Below are positions 9,401 through 16,095 of a stretch of 64,000 bases of DNA, one piece after another (positions within the stretch are counted from its first letter, which is position 1; each line of letters begins with the position of its first letter). Origin of the DNA: an uncultured Candidatus Saccharibacteria bacterium (GTDB taxonomy: Bacteria > Patescibacteriota > Saccharimonadia > Saccharimonadales > Saccharimonadaceae); NCBI GenBank assembly GCA_947302355.1, contig CAMYUU010000004.1, forward strand, positions 1-64,000. The letters run 5' to 3'. The notes below the pieces were generated by a model. That model ran no database searches. It saw nothing but the letters and a program-made list of their open reading frames with translations, and was not told where the DNA came from. Made by a program: the position numbers and the translations under genes.

Positions 9401-10952
9401 TAATAGAGATGGAATTCGCCCGGATGAGCTCGCAGTAACGCTTTATGCGGATGGTGAGGAATACGATTCATCTGTAAAATTGGACGAGGATGGTGAGTGG
9501 ACACACGAGTGGACTAATCTGCCATTAGTAAATGAAAACGCGGAAGAGGTAGAGTATACCGTAAAGGAGGCTGAAGTTGATGGTTATGATTCGGATGATG
9601 GTGTAGTGGAAGATGATGTGTTTGTGTTTACTAATACGCATGAACCTGAACTATATGAAGGAACTGGTGATTTGCAGGCAGAGAAAGCGTGGTCGGGTGA
9701 GGGTAATGAATTGGTAAGACCAGCAACTATTACTTTGGTGCTTTATGGTGAAATAACTGACGATGAAGGCGATGTGAAGACTTGGGTAGTTGGAAATCCG
9801 GTAGAAGTATCCGATGCCAATGAGTGGAAATGGACTTTTGAAGGGTTGTATAAATATGAGAATGGTAAAGAGATTACTTATTCGGTACAAGAGTCGGCGA
9901 TCAATGGAGTAAGCTTTGATGAAAATGAGAGTACGATAATTATTTATGAGGATGATGGTCAAGCCTTGAAGGGTAAATGGACAAGGTCTGTTTCGAACTT
10001 TGAGATAACTAATGCCTGGACGTCTGCGATTAATATTTATAATGGAGAGGACGAATTCACCATTAAGAAGATTAATGAAGGCGGCGAAGTGATGGAAGGT
10101 GTGACGTTTATGGTAGGAACGGAAGAGTATACTACGGATGAAGACGGGTTGATTAAGATTGCTGTTCCAGAAGCGACCGAAGTTGCGGAGGATGATCTTG
10201 AATATGTAATTGAGGAAATCGATACCCTGGATGGATATGATTTGGTTGAAGGTTCGGCAACCGTAGCGGTAAAAAGCGTTAGTGAGTTTGTAGAAGCGGA
10301 TATTGAGAAGTTAGAGAATACTTATAGTAAAACTTATAGTTTTTCTGCAGACGGTGATGATGGGTACGATTGGGATGCGGATGATAAGATTATGATGGTT
10401 GTAAATGAGCGTAGTAAGGCCAAGTCTCTTATGATTGAGAAGACATTTTCGGGGGTTTCAGAATCAGATTTGCAAGGTATAACCTTTACGATAACGGGTC
10501 CAGATGATTTCGGGGTTAATGGTGGAATCACGTTAGTGTTCGGTGAGGATTGTAAAGTTTCTGAAACTGTGGCGATATGTAATGTTAGTGTTGAGATCCC
10601 AACCGGTGAATACACCGTTAAAGAGAATAATGCTGAGATCGAGCATTACATTCTAACCGTTTCTGGTGATAATGGCGCGACTAAGGAAGTTGAAAAAGAT
10701 GACGAAGTTATATTTGAGATTACGAATAACTATGAAGAGATTCAGGAGCCGGAGGATCCGTGTGTAAATGGTGGTGGATGCGGCAACGATGCGCTTATAC
10801 CGACTGCTCCAGATACTGGTTCGTTTACTAAAAGTATTGATAATAGTAATGGTGAAACTAGTAGTATGATTGGTGCTATTGCTATGACTATGCTGGTAAT
10901 GTCTAGTGCGATTATGTTTAGTGTAACTGAACTTGCAAAACGAAAAAAATAA
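6426..10952 (+). CDS. Sortase-anchored giant surface protein with vWA and Cna-B repeats
   Basis: A 1508-aa exported adhesin/pilin-like protein. A signal peptide covers residues 1-30 (basic start, hydrophobic core, AMA cleavage site). A von Willebrand A domain (about 77-320) has an intact MIDAS start DRSGSMS (Asp85, Ser87, Ser89). The rest is a chain of Cna-B/prealbumin-like immunoglobulin modules, in which a block of roughly 460 residues is duplicated. The C terminus has APDTGSF, a hydrophobic segment and a KRKK tail, a PDTG-type sorting signal. A strong GAAGGAGG site fixes the ATG at 6426. The architecture resembles tip adhesins/pilins of Gram-positive bacteria, where Cna-B modules carry Lys-Asn isopeptide bonds. 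Target unknown; host-cell attachment is an inference. Confidence 0.88.
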   Translation: MKFKRLTSAFLAVVMVGANIINGLLPAMAADDPTVRNPRSVELTDGVVLSKTAESVPGYANMWRVTLKIEAPVVTITSDTVLVIDRSGSMSGNRMTLAKSAAKSLAEELLPEGNTVNRIAVISFGTTINEEVGFSDDYDTVADAIDDIQVGGGTFTQGGLHAAAELIASSTATHKNVILLSDGLPSYSYAINDVGDHLVQGGPNFHSNQFETTIIDSASDFDYTRRVGDGGTSMPENYEVWYQYWHQGDQYRYYNHGNSAISEANFFKSSNNGDLWTIAFNAGTTGNNVLGQMASTGKNKTASESDLEAIFDEIAGEISSLIGNSSVHDVMGEGVIVENPQHSTSLDWTPVYTYDAATGKYVATYTYEVEAGEHILDEDSTDGFHPLNKEATITYNGKTEKFPVPYVKPFFVNVAKAVEGQECDEGECVFDFEIVHPNGNKTSYTVEAGKTHRIIEAFPVGDYTLTETGTNSSNPVGLEYYLTSYSGNVFTINEQHADHIDVTINNKYETKNITAEKEWDDDNNRDGFRSNYDDLYLAVKDGNNYVAFEKVNTDGSSNSQSFTFEDLPKNRNGVEINYTLVEAIGCAEVNNTISCTSDFSKDDDYISTVSGTKVTNSHTPKTTTLTIKKKWDVSAGNLPSVTPGFVTVEVSNDKNDDVETVTLRGNDYEEWQGDFEGYKYEDGQEITYTVTEKQIGNNAFEVNKSTLYIYNDSVLEGEWVANYNGTEVTNVWTPAETVYSGNGEFYIEKLDQDGQPLQGVTFTVGNDTYTTEADGKVAVEFSGDDVEPDDRYTLTVEETSAPDYYALIDGTATIEVTTKLDLVVDEEGLTNTYTKNFEYAAGTMADGYVWRADDNTLVATDQALAKELEIEKSFEGITAEAFSEKSEIEFTITGPEGFDEMTVGIGDDECEISDSKLVCVISGDDVVLPIGEYTVVEGKADIENFTYESDPESGEVSQTAKFGETVKFELQNTYTPVNSASYKVKKVWEDDNNRDGIRPDELAVTLYADGEEYDSSVKLDEDGEWTHEWTNLPLVNENAEEVEYTVKEAEVDGYDSDDGVVEDDVFVFTNTHEPELYEGTGDLQAEKAWSGEGNELVRPATITLVLYGEITDDEGDVKTWVVGNPVEVSDANEWKWTFEGLYKYENGKEITYSVQESAINGVSFDENESTIIIYEDDGQALKGKWTRSVSNFEITNAWTSAINIYNGEDEFTIKKINEGGEVMEGVTFMVGTEEYTTDEDGLIKIAVPEATEVAEDDLEYVIEEIDTLDGYDLVEGSATVAVKSVSEFVEADIEKLENTYSKTYSFSADGDDGYDWDADDKIMMVVNERSKAKSLMIEKTFSGVSESDLQGITFTITGPDDFGVNGGITLVFGEDCKVSETVAICNVSVEIPTGEYTVKENNAEIEHYILTVSGDNGATKEVEKDDEVIFEITNNYEEIQEPEDPCVNGGGCGNDALIPTAPDTGSFTKSIDNSNGETSSMIGAIAMTMLVMSSAIMFSVTELAKRKK

Positions 10953-10959
10953 AGATAAA

Positions 10960-10988
10960 TTGACATATAAACATAAATATGATATAAT
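10960..10988 (+). promoter_or_regulatory. Perfect-consensus promoter directly upstream of a terminator
   Basis: TTGACA at 10960-10965, exactly 17 nt, then TATAAT at 10983-10988. It is the only perfect sigma-70 consensus promoter I found here. It overlaps the region just after the giant protein's stop, and the expected start near 10995 lies about 10 nt before a terminator hairpin. Confidence 0.75.
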
Positions 10989-11004
10989 TAAAGAGTGAAA
11001 CATT

Positions 11005-11030
11005 AATCCTCTCTTCGCGAGGGGATTTTT
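11005..11030 (+). terminator. Terminator after the vWA/Cna-B gene
   Basis: Stem TCCTCTC / GAGGGGA (one G-T pair) extended by A-T pairs, with a 5-nt loop and a five-T run. It can end transcripts of the upstream gene, and also any RNA started at the consensus promoter at 10960. Confidence 0.8.
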
Positions 11031-11075
11031 GTTGTGGAAAACGTTTGTGTTGCTCGAAAATTCTTACTTTTATTA

Positions 11076-11104
11076 TTGACTTAAGGATTTTAAATTAATA
11101 TAAT
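11076..11104 (+). promoter_or_regulatory. Promoter of the beta-helix surface protein gene
   Basis: TTGACT at 11076-11081, a 17-nt spacer, TATAAT at 11099-11104. It precedes the ATG at 11131 by 26 nt, with an AGCGGAGGA Shine-Dalgarno site between. Confidence 0.8.
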
Positions 11105-11130
11105 CGTAATTAGGATAAGCGGAGGAAAAA

Positions 11131-12849
11131 ATGAGTTATAAGCGATTAGCTTGTGCTTTATCAGTAGGAACTTTAGCTTTAGGGACGGGGATTATTGCTC
11201 CGTCGGTTTGGGCTGAAGGCGAGTGTGTAGCCTCTAATCTGGAAGGGTTGGAGGTTTGTCTTGCTGATGGAGAAGCAACCTCTATCACTACGACTGACAC
11301 CATCGTGGTGACTGGAGAAGATACCAACAAGACATTAGTAATCAATAAAGACATAACTGGCGCTAGCGGTAAGAATGTATTTAGTATTGAGGATGGCGCC
11401 TCGGTGACGTTGCGCGGTAGTGGTGTAATTACTGCTGGTCGTTATGGGGCTTCCGTGGATGGTGCGGAGCTCATAATTGATGGGGTTACAATTAATGCGA
11501 CAAATCCATCTTCGTACGGCATTTATGCATTAAATAATGGTCGCGTGACGATGCAAAGTGGACAAGTGGTCGCCGATTATGCTGCTTTTGCTGGAAATAA
11601 TACAACTGGAGATATGAATTTTTACATTCGGGGTGGTCAGCTAATTTCCAATAGATACCCAGCAATCTACATGCCTGGTCAGGTTGATTTAGAAATGCGA
11701 GGTGGCACGCTGACTGGTGGTATTGTAGCTAGAATGGGCCAAATTACGATTGAAGGTGGTACTATTAATGCTCAACCTAATCCAGTTTCTGATGACGGCA
11801 TCGATAAAAATTACAGTAGTATGCCTAGTGTTACGGGTGAAGCGATTACTCTTCTCGCCGGGACTTATAAAAGCGCAAATGCTGAGCATGGTAATGACAT
11901 GAATGTGGTTATTAGCGGCGATAACACTCAAATAAATGGCGATGTCGTGCTTTATGATTTAGGCAATACTGCTGCTGGCTATGAGCAAAATGTAAATGTG
12001 AGAATAGAAGATGGTCGTCTGACTGGATTCCAAACTAAGTTTACCGAAGAAGAGATTGGTTTTGCTCTTAAATCTGGTTATACTGCTGGTCTTAATAATG
12101 CGGCTGAGAGAGTCAATGTTGAGATTACTGGTGGTAAGTATATAACAGAACCAGCCGAGGAGGATATTGCTCCGGATTCTGAAGCTGAATATGACGAAGA
12201 TGCCGGTGTTTACGTGATTTGGCCAAAGCGAGTTGATTACTCCAACTGGTATATCGAAACAGATCTTAGCGAAGATCAGTTGCCTGTATTTGTAGAATTT
12301 GGTGATGTTGAGTTTATCGCTGACAGAAAGGCGACCTTATCTGCAACTGAGGTGGATACGGACGAACTCACTTTGACTGGTGAAGGCGAATTGATTGGCG
12401 CTCTAGATTTATCAATGCTTGATCGTGATGGTCATGTGATTAAGGTGAGTAACAATAGCTTGATTGTGCATATCGACTTAGATGAAGATTCTTATAATCT
12501 GTTCTCCGAATACGATAAGCTCTATGCGGTCTATTTCAACGAGGACGGTGAAGAAGTCGAGCGATTCGAGATTAATCTCGAGAGCGAAATTGATGAAGAA
12601 TTCTCTTGGTATTGGCTCTGGTTTGAAACACCACATCTATCAACTTATGGTGTGGTCGGTGTAAATGAGTCTGAGGAAGAGGGCTCGCAAGAGGCCACTG
12701 GGGCATCGACGCCAGATACTGGTACGATGACTATGGCTGGTGCTTCGGCATCAACTGCGGCGATTGTGACTGTTTTGGTAGTTGGTGTATTGACGTCGGT
12801 CGTAAGCTTTGCGTATTTGTTTAAGAAATTGTATCTCAATAGGAAGTAA
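11131..12849 (+). CDS. Sortase-anchored surface protein with beta-helix-like repeats
   Basis: A 572-aa exported protein. The signal peptide is residues 1-29 (VWA-E cleavage). Residues ~55-345 contain many short glycine-spaced strands with inner Val/Ile/Asn (for example VTLRGSGVITAGRYG, VTMQSGQVV, ITIEGGTINAQ), the look of a right-handed parallel beta-helix/pectin-lyase fold. A more acidic C-terminal domain follows (about 370-525). The end has STPDTGTM, a hydrophobic segment and KKLYLNRK, a second PDTG sorting signal matching that of its neighbour. It has its own promoter and terminator and lies inside the split spc operon. Role unknown; no catalytic residues can be assigned. Confidence 0.82.
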   Translation: MSYKRLACALSVGTLALGTGIIAPSVWAEGECVASNLEGLEVCLADGEATSITTTDTIVVTGEDTNKTLVINKDITGASGKNVFSIEDGASVTLRGSGVITAGRYGASVDGAELIIDGVTINATNPSSYGIYALNNGRVTMQSGQVVADYAAFAGNNTTGDMNFYIRGGQLISNRYPAIYMPGQVDLEMRGGTLTGGIVARMGQITIEGGTINAQPNPVSDDGIDKNYSSMPSVTGEAITLLAGTYKSANAEHGNDMNVVISGDNTQINGDVVLYDLGNTAAGYEQNVNVRIEDGRLTGFQTKFTEEEIGFALKSGYTAGLNNAAERVNVEITGGKYITEPAEEDIAPDSEAEYDEDAGVYVIWPKRVDYSNWYIETDLSEDQLPVFVEFGDVEFIADRKATLSATEVDTDELTLTGEGELIGALDLSMLDRDGHVIKVSNNSLIVHIDLDEDSYNLFSEYDKLYAVYFNEDGEEVERFEINLESEIDEEFSWYWLWFETPHLSTYGVVGVNESEEEGSQEATGASTPDTGTMTMAGASASTAAIVTVLVVGVLTSVVSFAYLFKKLYLNRK

Positions 12850-12875
12850 TTAAGACACATGACGCAAATAAAAAG

Positions 12876-12899
12876 ATCCCCCGTAAGGGGGATTTTTTG
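12876..12899 (+). terminator. Terminator after the beta-helix surface protein
   Basis: Perfect 7-bp stem ATCCCCC / GGGGGAT with GTAA loop and a T6 run. It insulates the surface gene from the following rplF promoter. Confidence 0.9.
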
Positions 12900-12912
12900 T
12901 AGGGGTTTTTGC

Positions 12913-12941
12913 TTGAAATTTTATCCATCTCGTGATATAAT
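12913..12941 (+). promoter_or_regulatory. Promoter restarting the spc ribosomal operon at rplF
   Basis: TTGAAA at 12913-12918, a 17-nt spacer, TATAAT at 12936-12941 with the extended TGA. A spc operon normally needs no promoter here. It compensates for the terminators and surface genes placed between rpsH and rplF. Confidence 0.82.
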
Positions 12942-12972
12942 TGTTTGGATATTAACATAACAGGGGAATAAT

Positions 12973-13509
12973 ATGAGTCGTATCGGAAAACAACCCATCG
13001 AGATTCCGGCGGGAGTGACAATTACGGTCGGCGAGAGTGAGATTACTGTCGCGGGCCCAAAGGGTCAGCTCAACGTCCCAGTGCAACCCAAAACCAAGGT
13101 TAATGTTGATGGCGCAGTGGCTACGGTTACCCGTGAGGATGACGAACCAAAATCCCGTGCTTGGCACGGTTTGCAGCGTGCATTACTCAATAATGCAGTG
13201 CAAGGAGTAACTAAGGGTTACGAAAAGAAACTAGAGATTAATGGCGTAGGCTACCGTCTTTCTGGTGGCGGCCAAGAAATCGAAATGGCGCTTGGATTTT
13301 CGCATCCAGTAAAGTATAAGGCGCCCGAAGGCGTGCAACTTACTACCAACAAAATGGAAATTACCGTTTCTGGTATCGATAAGCAAAAAGTTGGACAAGT
13401 AGCAGCTGAGATTCGTAGCCTCAAGAAACCTGAACCATATAAGGGCAAAGGTATCAAGTATGTTGACGAAGTAATTCTTCGCAAAGCAGGAAAGGCTGGT
13501 AAGAAATAA
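12973..13509 (+). CDS. rplF: 50S ribosomal protein L6
   Basis: L6 (178 aa) lies near the sarcin-ricin loop and the GTPase factor site. Signs: MSRIGKQPIEIPAGV start, VTKGYEKKLEINGVGYR in the middle and the C-terminal EPYKGKGIKYVDE block with GKAGKK end. Two tandem L6 repeats are evident. A CAGGGG site lies 6-9 nt before the ATG. It ends overlapping rplR by one base. It should directly follow rpsH but is displaced. Confidence 0.96.
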   Translation: MSRIGKQPIEIPAGVTITVGESEITVAGPKGQLNVPVQPKTKVNVDGAVATVTREDDEPKSRAWHGLQRALLNNAVQGVTKGYEKKLEINGVGYRLSGGGQEIEMALGFSHPVKYKAPEGVQLTTNKMEITVSGIDKQKVGQVAAEIRSLKKPEPYKGKGIKYVDEVILRKAGKAGKK

Positions 13510-13838
13510 TGAATAAGATTTTTAGAGCAAAGAGAACTCGTGCCAAAATCAATGGCACCGCAGAAAGGCCACGTCTTTCGGTACATTTTTCGAATCAGCA
13601 TATTACTGCTCAGATTGTGGATGACGAGAAAAAAGTAACTTTAGCGTATGCCACTACGGTAGGAGCTAAGGTGTCTGGCACGATGACCGAAAAAGCTAGC
13701 AAGATTGGTGAAGAAATTGCGAAGAAAGCTAAAGCTAAGAAGATCAAGAAAGTAGTTTTCGATCGTGGTTCTAAATTATATGCTGGGCGTATGTCGGCAC
13801 TAGCTGATGCTGCCCGTAAAGAAGGATTGGAGTTTTAA
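13509..13838 (+). CDS. rplR: 50S ribosomal protein L18
   Basis: L18 (109 aa) carries 5S rRNA into the large subunit together with L5. Family marks are RLSVHFSNQHITAQIVDD and the C-terminal VVFDRGSKLYAGRMSALADAAR with GLEF end. Start overlaps rplF's stop by one base; rpsE follows after 2 nt, as in other bacteria. Confidence 0.95.
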   Translation: MNKIFRAKRTRAKINGTAERPRLSVHFSNQHITAQIVDDEKKVTLAYATTVGAKVSGTMTEKASKIGEEIAKKAKAKKIKKVVFDRGSKLYAGRMSALADAARKEGLEF

Positions 13839-13840
13839 TT

Positions 13841-14695
13841 ATGCCAGAAAATGAGAAAAAAGCCCCAAGAGTAATTAATAAGTCTGGTACACTCAAGATG
13901 GACGACAAAACTGCCGCCACCAAGCAGACTCGCGATATTGCAGGTCGTAGGATGGACAGGCGGAATCGTCGTGATCGTGTGCGCGCAGATGCTGGGCCAA
14001 AAGAATTTGACAGCATTACTATTTCAGTGGATCGTGTATCTCGTACAGTTGCTGGTGGACGCAGAATGCGTTTTAAAGCACTTGTTGCTATTGGTAACCA
14101 CAAGAATAAGGTAGGTATCGGTGTATCTAAAGGTAACGATGTAACGACTGCAGTAGCTAAAGCTACTTCTAAGGCTAAAAAAGCCATGATTGTGTTTAAC
14201 ATGAATGACGAGACGATTTGCCATGAAACTCGTACAAAGGTTACTGGTGCGGATGTTTTGATGAAGCCAGCTGCTCCAGGTACTGGTATTATTGCTGGTG
14301 GTACCGTACGAGCTATTATGGGCCTAACTGGCGTAAAGAATTTGATTTCTAAATCGCTTGGTTCAACTAATAAGGTCAATATCGCCTATGCAGTAATTGA
14401 AGGCCTACGCAGCCAAGTTCCTCGTTCGGAATGGAATAGTACCAAGATGAACGCTGCTAAGTCGAAAGCAGATAAAATTGAAAAAGCTGTGGCAAAGAAA
14501 TCTGAGAAAATAGCTGCCGTCAAGGAAAAAGTTGAAAAGGCGAAAAAAACTGTAGCCAAGAAGACTGAAGCTAAGAAGACTGAAGTTAAAAAGGCTGTAG
14601 CAAAAAAGGTTGAGGCCAAGAAGTCTGAAATTAAGAAAGCTGTAGCCAAGAAGGCTGAAGCTAAGAAGTCCACTGCAAAGAAGGAGGACAAGTAA
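13841..14695 (+). CDS. rpsE: 30S ribosomal protein S5 with long Lys/Ala-rich C-terminal tail
   Basis: S5 (284 aa against ~165 usual) takes part in decoding fidelity and mRNA helicase activity. The double-stranded-RNA-binding and C-terminal domains occupy roughly residues 55-195 (VAGGRRMRFKALVAIGN, GTGIIAGGTVRAIM). About 45 basic residues come before, and about 85 residues after are a near-periodic lysine/alanine/glutamate repeat (units like AKKTE, AVAKKVE). The tail is read in frame with clean codons, so it is real rather than an assembly slip. There is no rpmD (L30) after it: rplO starts in the stop codon. Confidence 0.94.
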   Translation: MPENEKKAPRVINKSGTLKMDDKTAATKQTRDIAGRRMDRRNRRDRVRADAGPKEFDSITISVDRVSRTVAGGRRMRFKALVAIGNHKNKVGIGVSKGNDVTTAVAKATSKAKKAMIVFNMNDETICHETRTKVTGADVLMKPAAPGTGIIAGGTVRAIMGLTGVKNLISKSLGSTNKVNIAYAVIEGLRSQVPRSEWNSTKMNAAKSKADKIEKAVAKKSEKIAAVKEKVEKAKKTVAKKTEAKKTEVKKAVAKKVEAKKSEIKKAVAKKAEAKKSTAKKEDK

Positions 14696-15165
14696 TGAAA
14701 TACAATGATTTAGTGGTAGAGAAAAATACTCGCCCTACCCGTAAGGGCCGTGGTATTGCCGCCGGTCAGGGTAAGACGGCCGGACGTGGTACTAAGGGTC
14801 AGAAGGCTCGAGCAGGCCACAATAAAATGCCAAGAGGCTTTATGGGCGGTCAGCGTGCGATTATGCAGGCAGTGCCGAAGCTAAAAGGTTTCAAATCTTA
14901 TCATGCGAAGGCTGAGGTAGTGTATACCGATCGCTTGAATGAGCTAAAGGGTAAAGTCGATAATTACGCTTTGGCAGAAGCTGGATTGATTACTTCGCCA
15001 TTTGCGAAGGTAAAGATTATTTCTAGGGGTGAATTAACTTCCAAGATTGATTTAGAAACGCAATTCGCTTCAAAGACAGCAGTTGAGGCAATTAAGAAGG
15101 CTGGTGGTTCGTTTAAAAAGGTAAAGATTTTACAAAAGCCTGCAAAAGCCGAAAAGGAGAGCTAG
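14695..15165 (+). CDS. rplO: 50S ribosomal protein L15
   Basis: L15 (156 aa) is a late assembly protein at the base of the 50S. It has the Gly/Arg-rich N-terminal RNA-binding arm (KGRGIAAGQGKTAGRGTKGQKAR) and the C-terminal globular part. In most bacteria secY, adk and map follow. Here the operon stops at a strong hairpin and secY is 39.7 kb further on. Confidence 0.95.
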   Translation: MKYNDLVVEKNTRPTRKGRGIAAGQGKTAGRGTKGQKARAGHNKMPRGFMGGQRAIMQAVPKLKGFKSYHAKAEVVYTDRLNELKGKVDNYALAEAGLITSPFAKVKIISRGELTSKIDLETQFASKTAVEAIKKAGGSFKKVKILQKPAKAEKES

Positions 15166-15185
15166 TTTTTTTAAACTATAGAGAG

Positions 15186-15218
15186 CATAACGACCACGAG
15201 TGGTCGTTATGTTTTTTT
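15186..15218 (+). terminator. Terminator after rplO
   Basis: Perfect 11-bp stem CATAACGACCA / TGGTCGTTATG, CGAG loop, then T7. Strong end of the second ribosomal block. Confidence 0.93.
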
Positions 15219-15262
15219 ATGCTACTGGGGTAAATTTTGGCGTTTTATAAAGCCATATCTTA

Positions 15263-15271
15263 TGATATAAT
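15263..15271 (+). promoter_or_regulatory. Extended -10 promoter of the FKBP gene
   Basis: TGATATAAT (TATAAT 15266-15271) with no good -35 box at 17 nt. It leaves a short leader with GTGGAG before the ATG at 15299. Confidence 0.65.
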
Positions 15272-15298
15272 TAGGTAAAATTAAGTGGAGTTATCAAA

Positions 15299-16027
15299 AT
15301 GGACGAAAAAGAATTGAAAACCAGTACTCGACAGCGCGTGGTGATTGCGATAATTGCAGTTTTGATGTTGGGGTCAATTATTGCTGGATATGCTGCGATT
15401 ATATTAAATGGAGGTAACGGTAGTTCAACTGCTTCTGGAGATAGTAAAATCGATGAGGCTAAAGTTGCCGAATACGAGGAAGCTTACAATAAACTACAAG
15501 CCGAATTTTCAGAATCTACGAAAGATGACTATGATCAATTCATAGCTTACAAATCAGAAATAAAGGGCTACAACGAGACTAGTGCCAATGAAGATGGTCT
15601 TCAAACACGAGATTTAAAGAAAGGTTCTGGTGATAAAATTGATGAGAATACAGAGTATTTAGCGTACTACGTAGGTTGGTGTGCTGATGAATCTATTTTC
15701 GATTCTTCGTTTGATGATAAAGATAATCCTACCGCTTTTGCGAAAATCCTTGATGCTTCACTAGGAATGATTGAAGGCTGGAATGAGGGTGTAAAGGGAA
15801 TGAGATTGGATGGTATTCGCGAAATTACGATTCCTGGAGAATTGGCTTATGGCGAATCTATGGAGATATGTGGTGGATACAATAAACCATTGAAATTTAT
15901 AGTGATGGCTAAGGCCAAAGAGGACCCATTGAAGACTTTGGCAAGTGATTTGGATACTGCCTATATGAGATATCAGTATGCTCAGTATGGCGTAGACTAT
16001 GACGAAGTTTCTGGTGGTACGGAATAG
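15299..16027 (+). CDS. Membrane-anchored FKBP-type peptidyl-prolyl isomerase
   Basis: A 242-aa protein with one N-terminal membrane anchor (about residues 14-36), a charged linker, and an FKBP domain at ~100-205. The domain has GLQTRDLKKGSG entry, a YYVGW strand, GMIEGWNEGVKGM (family: I-x-G-W-E-x-x-L-x-x-M) and ITIPGELAYGE. It probably catalyses X-Pro isomerisation of proteins folding outside the membrane. The substitution VVGW/YYVGW and a Cys in WCADES are unusual but the pocket outline is kept. A short tail follows. It is a single-gene unit between two terminators. Confidence 0.85.
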   Translation: MDEKELKTSTRQRVVIAIIAVLMLGSIIAGYAAIILNGGNGSSTASGDSKIDEAKVAEYEEAYNKLQAEFSESTKDDYDQFIAYKSEIKGYNETSANEDGLQTRDLKKGSGDKIDENTEYLAYYVGWCADESIFDSSFDDKDNPTAFAKILDASLGMIEGWNEGVKGMRLDGIREITIPGELAYGESMEICGGYNKPLKFIVMAKAKEDPLKTLASDLDTAYMRYQYAQYGVDYDEVSGGTE

Positions 16028-16039
16028 TATCAGTTATCA

Positions 16040-16071
16040 AAAAGCGTCGCGCGTAATAGTGCGACGCTTTT
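16040..16071. terminator. Bidirectional terminator between convergent genes
   Basis: Perfect 11-bp stem AAAAGCGTCGC / GCGACGCTTTT with a 10-nt loop. A-rich on the left and T-rich on the right, so it can serve both the FKBP gene (+) and the beta-helix gene (-). Confidence 0.85.
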
Positions 16072-16095
16072 AGCTGGTTCTTGAGCTGGTGGGGA

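Noticed and set aside
13771-14379. 202-codon minus-strand frame over rplR/rpsE
   Set aside because: Fully inside confidently assigned ribosomal genes; an artefact of codon bias.
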